Below, in pieces: positions 53,097 through 63,116 of a stretch of 64,000 nucleotides of DNA; the stretch's first letter is position 1, and each line of letters starts with the position of its first letter. The position numbers and the translations under genes were made by a program. Source of the stretch: an uncultured Prevotella sp. (GTDB taxonomy: Bacteria; Bacteroidota; Bacteroidia; Bacteroidales; Bacteroidaceae). Under the pieces are notes generated by a model. That model did not search any database, had not been told where the DNA came from, and saw only the letters and a program-made list of their open reading frames with translations. Where the stretch lies: the NCBI GenBank assembly GCA_946403845.1, contig CAMJBL010000008.1, positions 1 to 64,000 of the forward strand. Reading direction: 5' to 3'.

Positions 53097-55973
53097 TTAT
53101 TGTTTGAATGTCCACCAGTCGAGACGCACATCGCCCGACGCCTTGCTAAAGCAGAGGTAAAGGTCGTGCACGCCCGTTGCGCCCTTCACTTTGCCGCTGA
53201 AGGCGCGGTATTTCTCCACGGAGCCTGTCGACTTGACATCGACCGTGCCCACCACGGGACCGTCCTGGCTGTCGAGGCGCAGGGTGATGGTGCAACTGCC
53301 CGTAGCCGCAGCGGTGATGGCGAAGCTCTTGGCACCCTTGCTGCCGAAGTCCACACCACGCAGACGGATATACTCATCGTTGTCGATATCGAAGATATAC
53401 ATGTTCTTCTTGCCCGTGGATTCCGGCATGTCCTTCACCACACCCGTATTTTCGATGCCCATCTTGGCACTCTTCAGTCCGAAGCCCCAAGCCATGGTCT
53501 CTGCCTCCACGCGGCTGTAGGGATTGAGCCACTGCAGCTGCTTCATGGGCTGCTGGTCGAGCCAGTAGGGAAGCTCCCGGATGGTGCCGTCGGCCAGATA
53601 GGTAATCTCCGAGGCATTGACACTACGACGCTCATGGTGCTGGAAGGTCTCCAGGTGCATCAGGTCGTAACTCTGTCCGAAGACATAGGAGTGGCCCTTG
53701 AAATCGCAGATGCCGGGATGGTTACCGCGGTCGCGCTCTGTGGGACGCATGATATAGCCCTTCTCCACCCAGGGGCCAGTGGGCGAATCGCTCATGGCAT
53801 AGCCCAGCGCCTCCGGACAACAGGTAGAGGCGAAGCCAAGGTAATAGTGACCGTTACGCTTGTAGAACCAGGGTCCCTCCTGATAGTGCTGGATGGCCCA
53901 ATTGGCTTTCTGACTCCAGGGCACGCGGAGGTTGATCTTGGCACCCTCCTCCTTGACGGGACGCATTACGCCGTCCGCCGGATTGAGCACACAGATATCG
54001 CCACTGGTGGAGATCATATCCTCGTTGAGCTTGACGTAATAGACATGCGGGTTTCCCCAGTACATATAGGCCTGACCGTCGTCGTCGATAAACACTGAGG
54101 GGTCGATATCGTCCCAGTGCTCCTTCTGCCAGACGAGGGGCTGGCCGAGGGGATCCTTGAACGGTCCGTAGGGCGAATCAGCCACCAGCACGCCGATGCC
54201 GTGTCCGTGGAGTGGGGCATAGAGGTAGTACTTACCGTTGCGCTCCACCGTCTGGATGGCCCAGGCACCGTTTTCACGTGAGCGCCAGGTGAATTCCTTC
54301 AGCGAGGCCACAGCCCCGTGCTCCGTCCAGTTCACCATGTCGGTAGTTGACCACAGCAGCCAGTCGTACATGAAGAAACCGGCTGAGTTCTTCTCGTTGG
54401 CATCGGGGATGTCCTCGGGCGAGGCGTCGTGTGAGGTATACAGGAATAAGGTGTCACCCACGACCATCGGTGAGGGGTCAGCGGTGTATTTCGTCTGGAA
54501 CAGCGGCATGTTCACCTGCTCCAGTCCGCGCATCTCCCACCAGTCGAAGTTAAACAGCTTCGGACCCTTGCGGCCAGTGAACACGAAGTACAGGTCCGTG
54601 GTCTCAGGCAGGGTCAGTCCGGAAAGTGTGCGATGCGGCGAATCCAGTTCCTTCAGCGTCGAGTAGTCGAGGTCGATGGTAATCGTCTGCCACTTCTCCC
54701 AGCCACCGGTGGCTGGCACATTGACCTTACCCAGCAGCCGGCCGTGGATGCTGTCGAGGCGGATCTCGATCTGTCCGCCACGAAGACCGCTGGCCACGCG
54801 GGCCGTGAAGGTGCGGGGAATCTTATGGCCAAAGGCCACGTTCTGCAGTTTGATATAGTCGCCATTGTGGATATCGGTCACGTAGACGCCCAGCTCGTCG
54901 TTCTGCTCGGTCTTCACGCCCTTCGAGAACGCCATCGTCTCGGCCTCCACCTTGCGGTAGGGATCAAACGCGGCCACGGGCTTTACACCCTCGTCGGTAG
55001 GCATGATAGTGGGAAAGCTGCCGTCAGCATTGTACTTGAACTCCTCTACCGCCACGCTACGTCCGAAGCCACCGCCACCAGGCAGTTTACCCGTGTGGTA
55101 GAAGAAATAGCTATGCCCCTTGTAATCGGCCACACCGCAGTGGTTGGTAAACGAACCGGTTTCGCAGAGGGGCATGATGATGCCGGCATAGGTCCAAGGG
55201 CCTAAGGGCGAGGGAGCCGTGCTATACGAGATATGCTCGGGTACGCCACCAGCGGCATACAACAATTGGTAGGCCTTTGCGGGATCCACCTTGTACTTCG
55301 AGGCATCGACCTTGCGAAGCCAGGGCCCCTCGGTATAGTTATCCTTGTATTTCTTGCCTTTCTCCTGCTTGTCTCTCAAGGGGGCGCCGAAAGCTTCCTC
55401 GGTCATATCAAGCATGCCGAGTTCACCGGAGTAGGAGATCATATCGCGGTTCAGCTTCAGGTAATAGACGCGGGGGTTACCCCACATGAGCCATGCCTGA
55501 CCGTCGTCGTCGATCATCACCGTGGGGTCGATATGGTCCCACGAGCCGTTCTCGAACAGCGGTTTGCCAAGTGCATCCTTGAAGGGACCGGTAGGCGAGT
55601 CTGAGACCGCCACACCGATGGCCATGCCCCTCGACAGGCGAGAGTGGGCACAGATATACCAATAGAACTTACCGTCGCGCTCAATGGTCTGTGAAGCCCA
55701 GGCACGGTCGTCGGCCCAGGAGAAGCTCTCCAGAGCGAGGGGTGAACCATGATCCTGCCAGTTCACCATGTCCTGTGTCGAATAGACGCGCCACTCCTGC
55801 ATCCAGAAGAAGTCGGCCCCGTCTTCATCATGACCGGTATACACATACATGGTCCCGTTGTGCACCATCGGCGCGGGATCGCTGGTAAACCATGTCTGAA
55901 CGAACGGATTCTGCGCCTGAAGCGGCAGGACAGCCATTGCGGCTAAGCTGAGAATTGCTTTCTTAAGTTTCAT
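53097..55973 (-). CDS. Double GH43 enzyme with CBM6-like modules (GH43-CBM-GH43-CBM)
   Basis: A 958-residue secreted enzyme with an internal duplication. The signal peptide ends LPLQAQ. First GH43 propeller (about 22-335): Asp32 (TSDPAPM), Asp149 (DHIDPTVMIDDD), Glu215 (YTEGPWL). A CBM6-like domain with RKVEAETMAFSKGV follows at 340-480. Second GH43 (about 490-815): Asp499 (TADPSPM), Asp624 (DDIDPSVFIDDD), Glu699 (YQEGPWF). The second CBM6-like domain, with SRVEAETMAWGFGL, runs to the end. All catalytic carboxylates are present in both halves. The likely activity is arabinofuranosidase and/or xylosidase on arabinoxylan; the two sites may act on different linkages. Confidence 0.92.
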   Translation of the reverse strand: MKLKKAILSLAAMAVLPLQAQNPFVQTWFTSDPAPMVHNGTMYVYTGHDEDGADFFWMQEWRVYSTQDMVNWQDHGSPLALESFSWADDRAWASQTIERDGKFYWYICAHSRLSRGMAIGVAVSDSPTGPFKDALGKPLFENGSWDHIDPTVMIDDDGQAWLMWGNPRVYYLKLNRDMISYSGELGMLDMTEEAFGAPLRDKQEKGKKYKDNYTEGPWLRKVDASKYKVDPAKAYQLLYAAGGVPEHISYSTAPSPLGPWTYAGIIMPLCETGSFTNHCGVADYKGHSYFFYHTGKLPGGGGFGRSVAVEEFKYNADGSFPTIMPTDEGVKPVAAFDPYRKVEAETMAFSKGVKTEQNDELGVYVTDIHNGDYIKLQNVAFGHKIPRTFTARVASGLRGGQIEIRLDSIHGRLLGKVNVPATGGWEKWQTITIDLDYSTLKELDSPHRTLSGLTLPETTDLYFVFTGRKGPKLFNFDWWEMRGLEQVNMPLFQTKYTADPSPMVVGDTLFLYTSHDASPEDIPDANEKNSAGFFMYDWLLWSTTDMVNWTEHGAVASLKEFTWRSRENGAWAIQTVERNGKYYLYAPLHGHGIGVLVADSPYGPFKDPLGQPLVWQKEHWDDIDPSVFIDDDGQAYMYWGNPHVYYVKLNEDMISTSGDICVLNPADGVMRPVKEEGAKINLRVPWSQKANWAIQHYQEGPWFYKRNGHYYLGFASTCCPEALGYAMSDSPTGPWVEKGYIMRPTERDRGNHPGICDFKGHSYVFGQSYDLMHLETFQHHERRSVNASEITYLADGTIRELPYWLDQQPMKQLQWLNPYSRVEAETMAWGFGLKSAKMGIENTGVVKDMPESTGKKNMYIFDIDNDEYIRLRGVDFGSKGAKSFAITAAATGSCTITLRLDSQDGPVVGTVDVKSTGSVEKYRAFSGKVKGATGVHDLYLCFSKASGDVRLDWWTFKQ

Positions 55974-56001
55974 TGTTTAACTATTATTCTTAATATCGTT
56001 G

Positions 56002-56046
56002 CAAAATTACAAAAGAATCCGTAATGTTGGCTATACATTTTGTTTC
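56002..56046 (-). promoter_or_regulatory. Promoter of the GH43/esterase operon with candidate HTCS site
   Basis: On the minus strand TAATTTTG at 56009-56002. AAAGAAACAAAATG has its GAAAC starting at 56046, 37 bases upstream, close to the 36 seen at the GH31 and 24436 genes. A divergent TAATTTTG (56096-56103) serves GH51. Confidence 0.5.
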
Positions 56047-56134
56047 TTTATCTTTTTTTATTGTATCATTATAACAAATATTGGAGTATTTTTATTAATT
56101 TTGCGCCAAATTACTTAACTTCAATACAAAAGCA

Positions 56135-58177
56135 ATGAAAAAACGAATGACAATCTGCGCTGCCCTGTTGGCAGCCACGCTGGGAATCTCTGCCCAGAAA
56201 ACGATGAAGGCCCCCGCTGGCGGAAAGGCCATCAGTGATGAATTGATCGGTATCTTCTTCGAGGATATCAGCTCCAGTGCCGATGGCGGTCTCTACGCCG
56301 AACTGATTCAGAACGGCTCGTTCGAGTACAGTCCCTCAGAGCGCGACGGCTGGGGCCCCGGCACCGCGTGGAAGGTGATCCGTCCCGGACACTCACTCGG
56401 ACGGCTGGATGCACGCATGGACAATCCCATCCATCCCAACAACCCCACCTACATGCGCCTGCACACTGAGCGTGCCAAGGAGTATTATGACTATCGCGGC
56501 TGGACGGGCTATGGCATCCAGAACGACGGTTTCGATGGCATCAGCGTAAAGGCTGGCGAGAAATACGATTTCTCGGTCTTCCTGCGCAATATCGGCCAAC
56601 CTAAATGGGTTCGTGTCGCACTCGTCGCACAGCCTCAGGGTCGTGGTCGCGGCTTCGGTCCCAGAGATCCGAAACTCCTCGCTGAGGCCAAGTTTGATGT
56701 CCACAACACCGCTTGGGAGAAGTACCAGGCCGTGCTGACACCTGACAGCACCTGTCAGAATGCCTCGCTCCAGATTCTCGTGCTCAACACTGGCGACCTC
56801 GATGTCGACATGGTGTCGCTCATGCCACAGAATACCTTCAAGGGTCATGGTCTGCGTCAGGACCTGGCACAGGCACTGGCTGATCTGCAGCCTAAGTTCA
56901 TGCGCTTCCCCGGCGGTTGCGTGGTGCATGGCGGTGGCGACGGTTTCTGGGATACCTACCGTTGGAAGACCACCATCGGCCCCAAGGAGCAGCGTCGTGG
57001 CCTGAAGAACACCTGGGGCTACCATCAGAGCATGGGTCTGGGCTTCTTTGAGTATTTCCAGTTCTGCGAGGACACCGGTATGGAGCCGCTGCCTATCCTG
57101 CCCTGTGGTGTGAGCTGTCAGGGTGCCAATGGTGGTTGGAGCATGCGCGGTCAGGCACAGGACGTGGTGCCCATGAGCGAGATGGACGAGTGGGTTGACG
57201 AGGCTATCGACCTCATCGAATGGGCTAATGGCGACCCCGCCACCAACAAATGGGCGAAGATGCGTGCCGATGCCGGTCATCCCAAGCCCTTCAACCTGAA
57301 GTATCTCGGACTGGGCAACGAGGAGCGCATCTCTCCGGAGTTCTGCGAGCGCTTTAAATATATATATGAACGCGTGATGAAGGCACATCCTGAGATTGTC
57401 ATCGTGGGTACGGCCGGTCCCGGCTCTCACCCCGGCAACTCCGACCTCGAGAACGGCTGGAAGCTGGCCGACGAACTGGGCATGCCCATCATCGACGAGC
57501 ACTACTATGAACCCAACGCTTACTTCCTGAGCAGTCGCCAGTACAACTACTATCCCCGCGACCGCAAGACGAAGGTCTATCTGGGCGAGTATGCTGCCAA
57601 GGACAAGAAACTCATCGACGCCCTGGCCGAAGGTCTGTATCTGTTGCATGTCGAGGCCAATGGCGATATCGTGGCCATGACCTCCTACGCACCCCTCTTC
57701 GCAAAGAAGACCAATACCAACTGGAATCCCGACCTCATCTACTTCGACAACGAGCGTCCGTTCCTCACCTGCAGCTATTATGTGCAGCAGATGTTCGGAC
57801 AGTCAAGCGGTCAGTATTACTATGGCGACTGCGTGACCATCGACAATCCCGATGCAGCGCCCCGTTGGCAGGGTCTGCCCAAAGACCAGGAGAGCGGTTA
57901 TCTGCAGGGTCAGAGCGTCGTCCTGAATGTCAAGACACGCAAGCTCTATGTGAAACTCTGCAACGCTGGTGCCAACGCCAAGACGGCTACCGTCAACCTC
58001 TCGCGCTTCGGTGTGAAGAAGCTGGCCACGAAGACCACCATCAGCGGACAGCCTGATCAGGAGAATAATTACGAGGTTCAGCCCATCGCCCCGCAGAAGG
58101 AGCAGATCAAGGCCCAGAAGAAGTTCAAATACGACCTGCCACCTTACACGATGGTCATGTTTGAATATAGCTTGTAA
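56135..58177 (+). CDS. GH51 alpha-L-arabinofuranosidase
   Basis: A 680-residue exported enzyme (signal peptide ending LGISAQ). It opens with the family's N-terminal sandwich region (LIGIFFEDISSSADGGLYAE), which here contains a CBM4-like insert (about 90-240) with a short GRGRGFGPRD stretch. The barrel has MRFPGGCVVHG, the acid/base Glu396 in GLGNEERISP and the nucleophile Glu485 in VYLGEYAAK. The C-terminal beta domain ends PPYTMVMFEYSL. It should release arabinose side chains from arabinoxylan or arabinan. It is divergent from the GH43/esterase operon and probably co-regulated with it. Confidence 0.94.
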   Translation: MKKRMTICAALLAATLGISAQKTMKAPAGGKAISDELIGIFFEDISSSADGGLYAELIQNGSFEYSPSERDGWGPGTAWKVIRPGHSLGRLDARMDNPIHPNNPTYMRLHTERAKEYYDYRGWTGYGIQNDGFDGISVKAGEKYDFSVFLRNIGQPKWVRVALVAQPQGRGRGFGPRDPKLLAEAKFDVHNTAWEKYQAVLTPDSTCQNASLQILVLNTGDLDVDMVSLMPQNTFKGHGLRQDLAQALADLQPKFMRFPGGCVVHGGGDGFWDTYRWKTTIGPKEQRRGLKNTWGYHQSMGLGFFEYFQFCEDTGMEPLPILPCGVSCQGANGGWSMRGQAQDVVPMSEMDEWVDEAIDLIEWANGDPATNKWAKMRADAGHPKPFNLKYLGLGNEERISPEFCERFKYIYERVMKAHPEIVIVGTAGPGSHPGNSDLENGWKLADELGMPIIDEHYYEPNAYFLSSRQYNYYPRDRKTKVYLGEYAAKDKKLIDALAEGLYLLHVEANGDIVAMTSYAPLFAKKTNTNWNPDLIYFDNERPFLTCSYYVQQMFGQSSGQYYYGDCVTIDNPDAAPRWQGLPKDQESGYLQGQSVVLNVKTRKLYVKLCNAGANAKTATVNLSRFGVKKLATKTTISGQPDQENNYEVQPIAPQKEQIKAQKKFKYDLPPYTMVMFEYSL

Positions 58178-58192
58178 TTGAAAAGCAATTTA

Positions 58193-58222
58193 AAAAGCCC
58201 CCTCGCAACCGAGGGGGCTTTT
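58193..58222. terminator. Bidirectional terminator between GH51 and the CotH gene
   Basis: Perfect 13-base arms AAAAGCCCCCTCG (58193-58205) and its complement (58210-58222) with a CAAC loop, A-rich on one side and T-rich on the other, between two converging genes. Confidence 0.93.
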
Positions 58223-58225
58223 CTG

Positions 58226-61200
58226 TTATTGGATGACCTTGCGGCCGTTGCGGATGACGATACCTCTGTAGGTCTTGTCAACACGCTGGCCAGAGAGGTT
58301 GTAGGTGCCGGTGTTCGTGTTGGCGGTATTGGTCCTGACACCCTGGATGGCCGTGGCGTGGGGTTGCTCCACGTCGACGAGATAGCTCGTCTTGATATTG
58401 GCCTTCTCGATGGTGGGGATGTTCATCACATAGACCTCGGCAGCACCGTCGGGATAGCGGCCTACCGTCTGGTCTCCCTCGTGACGGGTGTAGGTGAAAT
58501 AGTCACTCCACGACTCGTCGGCCGCTGTCAGCATGAGGTCGCCACTGTTGTTGTCCAGTTTGAAGGAGGCATGCAACTGTGATTCCGGCTCCAGCTTGTC
58601 ACACCAGATGATGAGATAACCATGGGCGGGAATGATGGTTGAGGCCTCAGTACTGCCTTTGGTGATCTTATACATCGTGGGCTTGCTGAGATTATTGGTC
58701 AGGTACATACCTTCCACGTCAATGGGACTGCTGGTGGTGTTGTAAAGCTCCAGCCAGTCGTTGCGTTTGAAGAACTCATTGACGTAGATGCCGTTCTGGG
58801 CGCTTACCTCATTGATGCGGACGGGCGTCAGACCCTGTGCAGCACGCTCTGCGTCAGAGAGTGGGGTGAAGCAGGCGATGAGTGACACGGTATTGTCTGA
58901 TGAAGACAATTCCAAGAAGGGATCTGTAGATACAAATTCCTCAGATGCAGACCCCATTGTCGTCAAGAGCTCCGCATCCCAATACTGGTCGCTGGAGGTG
59001 TAACTGTTATTGTGAATCTCGACGGCAATGACGTTGTCTCCGTTTTTGAACAGTGACGATGAGAGGTCGAGGGTACCCGTCAGGGGTGTGTCGCCAGCAT
59101 AGCTGGAAGAGAAACTGTTGAAGGTGATGTTGCCGTTAGGCATGTTGTAGCGTCCAGCCTCGCGCCCATTGACATAGACCACAAATCCGTCGTCTATCTG
59201 ATAGTTCAGTAGGAAGATATCACTGCGTGTGGGGGCGGAACTGAGATTGATGGTCTTGCGGAAATAGGTGGTAGGGTTTTTCTGGTTGCTGTCGGAACCA
59301 AAACTGACAGTTGTTTTTACGCCCGTCATCTTATAACCCAAGGGAGCTTGACCTGACGCCCAGCTGTTGTCGTTGAAACTGGTGGCGGTCCAATTGGCGG
59401 GCGCAGCGCCTTTGTCGTAGTACTTCCAGGTCTCGTTGAACTTCACGATCTGGTTGGTGGCCGTTTTATTCTGTTTCCAGCCTGCGAAGGTATAGCCCGC
59501 GGGGGCCTTGGCCTCCAGACTGACAGGCGCAAAGAGTTGACCGTTGAAATAGGCATAGGGCACTTTCAGACCGTTGACGTAGAGATTGGCGTCTTCGATG
59601 TCGGCAGCGAGGGTCACCGTGTGTTTCTTGACACCCGAGAGCCTCATGCCACTGTAATTCTGCAGACTGGAGATCATATTTGACAGACGGTTTCTCAGCT
59701 CGGTCTTGATCTTATTGGCCGTTCTGTCAGGGTTGTGACCATTGTTCATGCGCTTTTGCTTCATCAGATCGGTCATAGGCGTGATGTCGGCCAGGAGCTC
59801 GTCGACAATACTGTTGGCACGCTCCACTTCAAACACACTGCCGCCCACCAGGCAGAAGGTATCGATGAACTGCTTGCGGAAACTGCTGTTCTTGAGCAGG
59901 TTCACGAACAGTACAATCATCTCCACACGCTCGTCATTATTCCTTCTGTAATCGTCAAGCGCCGATTTGATGGTATGGCCCCATGGGTTGAAGGCATAGT
60001 CGAGATCAAAGCTTACAAAACGGAAACGACCGTCCAGTTGGCTACGGTAGGCCTTGACGTTGTTGTTGGGCCAGTCGTCGTTACCGATATAGAGTTCGAC
60101 AGCCATGTAATTGATAAACTCATCGACATCGAGCAACGTCTTGATTTCATTATAGATCTCCGGTTTGTTGTCCTCCAGTTGCCAGCCTAAATCGCAGAGA
60201 TGCTTGTAGGCCTCGTCATTGCCGTTTTTGAATTTCTCGTTCTCGAAGGCGTCGAGTTCTTCGTCATCGTAGCCGAAGTTGGCATAGGCGAACTTGTCGT
60301 TGTTGGGTTCGCGCATGTTCAGCACACCGCGGAGCTCGCCATTCACATATTCGATGACGGGCACAAACGACTGCACATCGAGGTCGATGCCGGAACGCTG
60401 GATGATGGTCTCAAGGGCGCCGTCCATGAAACGGGCACTGTTGCTCCAATAGTCATTGCCGCCATTGCGGATGACCAGTTGCTTGTTGCGGATATAAGGC
60501 TTCTGTGGGAAGAAGGAGAAATCGAAGCGGTTCTGCCCGTCGAAGATCTTGTTCGACTTCAGTTTCAACGAACGGGGGGAAATGGAGCGCGTCCATCCAC
60601 CGGAAACGGAGATGTTCACATCTTGGTTGAAGAGCATCTGCCCGTCGGGGCTCAGGTAGCTGAAGTTCACTGGACGGTCCCAGTCCATGTTGTAGTTGCG
60701 TGGCAGATCCTGTCCGTTGCCGGCCTTGCCATTCGTGCCGTCGCCTTCGCAGTCGATGCCGATCTTCGGATCATTGAAGTATTTCGTGTTACCGACGATG
60801 CTGATGATGGGGATGGTGTATTTGTCGTCGGTTTTGATATAGCTGCGTGTGACGGGAACACTGGGCAGATAGCCATCTTGGAAGAGACGGAACACGTAGC
60901 TGGTGGTCTTGGTGACAGTGAACTGTCCTTTTGTACTAATGGCGCTCGCTGGGGTCGGTACACTGCCATCAGTGGTGTATCTCAGGGTGGTGCCTTCGGG
61001 GATATCTACCTTGATGCTGAGCGAACTCTTAAACAACTGACTGCCTTTATCGACGACTGGTGCATTCAGGCGTTCTTTGGCGTATACGGCTGTGGTGTTT
61101 GTGGCTTCGGGGGTTGGTGTGGCCGTCCATCCCCATTCGTCGCCGCCATCGGTCTTGCGGGCATAGGCCGTACGACTCATGGCCTCAGGGTATTTCTGCT

Positions 61201-61537
61201 TGGTAATCAGATCGCCGTTCTTGTCGCTTAGGAAAACGGTGCCGCCATCACAGTCGAGTTTGAAGGGTGCCTGATTGCTCTTGATCTCGTTGGAGCCGAG
61301 CCAGATGACCTTAAAGCCTTTGGCAGGAACGGAACCCATGTTGCTGGGCATCTGCCATTGGTATTGGTTGTCGGGATCGACACTCAGGAACATACCGCCC
61401 ATGTTGACGGCTGTCTCTCCCGGGTTATAGATTTCTATCCAACTGTCGAAGTTGATGGCAGGGCTCATCACCTCGCCTGTATTAGAGGCCATGACCTCGT
61501 TGATAATCAGAATTGTTGAGAGTAAAGTTGACCACAT
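58226..61537 (-). CDS. CotH-kinase-like protein with lamin-tail domains
   Basis: An 1103-residue protein. A lamin-tail domain at the start (IINEVMASNTGE, SWIEIYNPGETAVNMGGM) is followed by a chitobiase/FN3-like segment (GTTLRYTTDGSVPTPASAIS, about 175-235). A CotH-like kinase domain (about 240-600) has GELRGVLNMREPNNDKFAYA and RFRFVSFDLDYAF. Further beta domains (about 700-880) and a second lamin-tail domain (INEVSAQNGIYVNEFFKRND) precede a sorting-tail-like end YNLSGQRVDKTYRGIV. The N-terminus MWSTLLSTILI is a short, poor signal peptide. CotH domains are protein kinases in spore coats and secreted proteins; its part in this locus is unclear. TACCTTTG lies at 61572-61565. Confidence 0.87.
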   Translation of the reverse strand: MWSTLLSTILIINEVMASNTGEVMSPAINFDSWIEIYNPGETAVNMGGMFLSVDPDNQYQWQMPSNMGSVPAKGFKVIWLGSNEIKSNQAPFKLDCDGGTVFLSDKNGDLITKQKYPEAMSRTAYARKTDGGDEWGWTATPTPEATNTTAVYAKERLNAPVVDKGSQLFKSSLSIKVDIPEGTTLRYTTDGSVPTPASAISTKGQFTVTKTTSYVFRLFQDGYLPSVPVTRSYIKTDDKYTIPIISIVGNTKYFNDPKIGIDCEGDGTNGKAGNGQDLPRNYNMDWDRPVNFSYLSPDGQMLFNQDVNISVSGGWTRSISPRSLKLKSNKIFDGQNRFDFSFFPQKPYIRNKQLVIRNGGNDYWSNSARFMDGALETIIQRSGIDLDVQSFVPVIEYVNGELRGVLNMREPNNDKFAYANFGYDDEELDAFENEKFKNGNDEAYKHLCDLGWQLEDNKPEIYNEIKTLLDVDEFINYMAVELYIGNDDWPNNNVKAYRSQLDGRFRFVSFDLDYAFNPWGHTIKSALDDYRRNNDERVEMIVLFVNLLKNSSFRKQFIDTFCLVGGSVFEVERANSIVDELLADITPMTDLMKQKRMNNGHNPDRTANKIKTELRNRLSNMISSLQNYSGMRLSGVKKHTVTLAADIEDANLYVNGLKVPYAYFNGQLFAPVSLEAKAPAGYTFAGWKQNKTATNQIVKFNETWKYYDKGAAPANWTATSFNDNSWASGQAPLGYKMTGVKTTVSFGSDSNQKNPTTYFRKTINLSSAPTRSDIFLLNYQIDDGFVVYVNGREAGRYNMPNGNITFNSFSSSYAGDTPLTGTLDLSSSLFKNGDNVIAVEIHNNSYTSSDQYWDAELLTTMGSASEEFVSTDPFLELSSSDNTVSLIACFTPLSDAERAAQGLTPVRINEVSAQNGIYVNEFFKRNDWLELYNTTSSPIDVEGMYLTNNLSKPTMYKITKGSTEASTIIPAHGYLIIWCDKLEPESQLHASFKLDNNSGDLMLTAADESWSDYFTYTRHEGDQTVGRYPDGAAEVYVMNIPTIEKANIKTSYLVDVEQPHATAIQGVRTNTANTNTGTYNLSGQRVDKTYRGIVIRNGRKVIQ

Positions 61538-61612
61538 ATTCTATATTTATTATTGTTTTGGGTGCAAAGGTACGAAAAATAAAAGAAATATGCATCAATT
61601 CACTCCAAAAAT

Positions 61613-61638
61613 AAATCCCCGCCGGCTGGCGGGGATTT
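61613..61638 (-). terminator. Terminator after the GH43 arabinanase-like gene
   Basis: Arms AAATCCCCGCC (61613-61623) and GGCGGGGATTT (61628-61638), loop GGCT; minus-strand RNA ends in a T-rich run. Confidence 0.9.
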
Positions 61639-61644
61639 GATTTA

Positions 61645-63114
61645 TTAGTGGTTGCGGAAGTTCCACTTGGAATTGTCCGACTTGAAGTCGTACTTGGCAA
61701 GGGTGGGGGTGGAGTCACCTGCTGAATAGAGACAGATGCTCGTGTTGATACCCTCCTGTCCGGGGATGACCTTCGGCATGATACGGAAGGTACCGTCGGT
61801 GAGCTGCTCAATGCGCCAGAGCTGCTCGTCGGCACCGGTGTAGGCAGGAACGGTGATCACCTCGCAGTTGGCAGTAGCGGCCAGTGCGCGCTCGGTGCCC
61901 TCGATCACAATCTTGAAGTAGGTATTGCCAAGGTAGGCACCCTTACCCTCTACAGGGCTCACGGTCCAACGCTGGTGGGGACGGAACATATAGTCGCCGA
62001 TACGGGCGGGGATGTCGCCCTCGGGCCATGTACCCTTCACCTGATCCAGTGTCTGGTTAGCCACGGGCTGTGGGGGCGCAGCATTCTGCTGAGGTCTGCC
62101 ACCACCGAAGCCACCGAAACCACCGGCACGAGCCACGTTCATGCGAACGAAATCGACAGCCAGCTCGAGGGCATAACCACGACGCTCAGACTCAATCTCG
62201 AAGGTACCACCCTTGAACTGCTCACCACAATAGGGCCAGTCGTTCTTCCAGAGCAGCGGACGGATAGCCAGTGTGGAACGGCCACCCATGTCAAAGTCGG
62301 CCTCCCAGTGGAACGATGCCACTTCTACGCCTTCGTCGATGATGGTGCGTCCGAAGTGTCCGGCACCGGTCTTGCGGTCACCAGCGGCCACCACCATACG
62401 ACCACCACCGTGATACATGTCACGGCCTACATTATCAATATAAGGTCCCTCGGGGCTCTTGGAACGGCCAACCACGATGTTATAGGTAGAGTTCACACCG
62501 TCGCAGCAGGTGCCGTGGGTACCAAGCAGATAGTACCAGCCATTGTTGTAGATGAGGTCGGAGGCCTCACAGTCGATGGCGATATCCTTCTCTACGTTGC
62601 CACTCTTACGGAAACCGGTTGTCGGATCCAACTCAATCAGACGGATAGTGCCGAAATAAGTACCGTAGCTCACCCACAGACGTCCTGTGGTGGGATCGAG
62701 CATGATACCCGGGTCGATGGCGTCCTGATCTTCCATACCGTCGGAGAAGCAGACTTCCACAGCCGTTGACCACTTGAAGTCGGGTGACTTCGGGTCGAGG
62801 GTCTTGTTCCACATGGTGAGGATACGGCCTGCGTGACCGCCACCGAGACCACCACCTGTTGCACCGTAGATGCAGAGGTAACGGTCGCCGATCTTGATGA
62901 TGTCGGGGGCTGCACCGCCACCGGGACGCTCAGCACCGCTGTTCCATGTCCAGCCGTCTTCTGAGATAAGACCGCCACCACCAGTGCCGAAAGTATAGTA
63001 TTTGCCTTCACACTCGGCAATCGTCGAGGGGTCGTGGATAAAGGGTGCGCCAATCTGCGCGTTAGCGGCTGTAGCAAGTGTCATAGCCGCAAGAATGCTA
63101 TATAGTCTTTTCAT
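61645..63114 (-). CDS. GH43 arabinanase-like enzyme with ricin-like tail
   Basis: A 489-residue exported enzyme (signal peptide ending AANAQ). The five-bladed GH43 fold has Asp28 (FIHDPSTI), Asp134 (DAIDPGIMLD) and Glu183 (DCEASDLIYN). THGTCCDGVNSTYNIVVGRS followed by GPYIDNVGRDMYHGGG is the signature region of GH43 endo-arabinanases. A Gly/Phe/Gln/Pro stretch (ARAGGFGGFGGGRPQQNAAP, about 329-350) links to a C-terminal domain with ricin-like repeats (EQLWRIEQLTDGTFRIMPK). It should act on arabinan or arabinose-rich chains. It starts two bases after the preceding stop, so it is translated together with the gene that enters from the window edge. Confidence 0.9.
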   Translation of the reverse strand: MKRLYSILAAMTLATAANAQIGAPFIHDPSTIAECEGKYYTFGTGGGGLISEDGWTWNSGAERPGGGAAPDIIKIGDRYLCIYGATGGGLGGGHAGRILTMWNKTLDPKSPDFKWSTAVEVCFSDGMEDQDAIDPGIMLDPTTGRLWVSYGTYFGTIRLIELDPTTGFRKSGNVEKDIAIDCEASDLIYNNGWYYLLGTHGTCCDGVNSTYNIVVGRSKSPEGPYIDNVGRDMYHGGGRMVVAAGDRKTGAGHFGRTIIDEGVEVASFHWEADFDMGGRSTLAIRPLLWKNDWPYCGEQFKGGTFEIESERRGYALELAVDFVRMNVARAGGFGGFGGGRPQQNAAPPQPVANQTLDQVKGTWPEGDIPARIGDYMFRPHQRWTVSPVEGKGAYLGNTYFKIVIEGTERALAATANCEVITVPAYTGADEQLWRIEQLTDGTFRIMPKVIPGQEGINTSICLYSAGDSTPTLAKYDFKSDNSKWNFRNH

Positions 63115-63116
63115 CT

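Noticed and set aside
53060..53131. Extension of the esterase gene to 53131
   Set aside because: It would overlap the end of the GH43 gene and hide the signal peptide, which starts cleanly at 53059.
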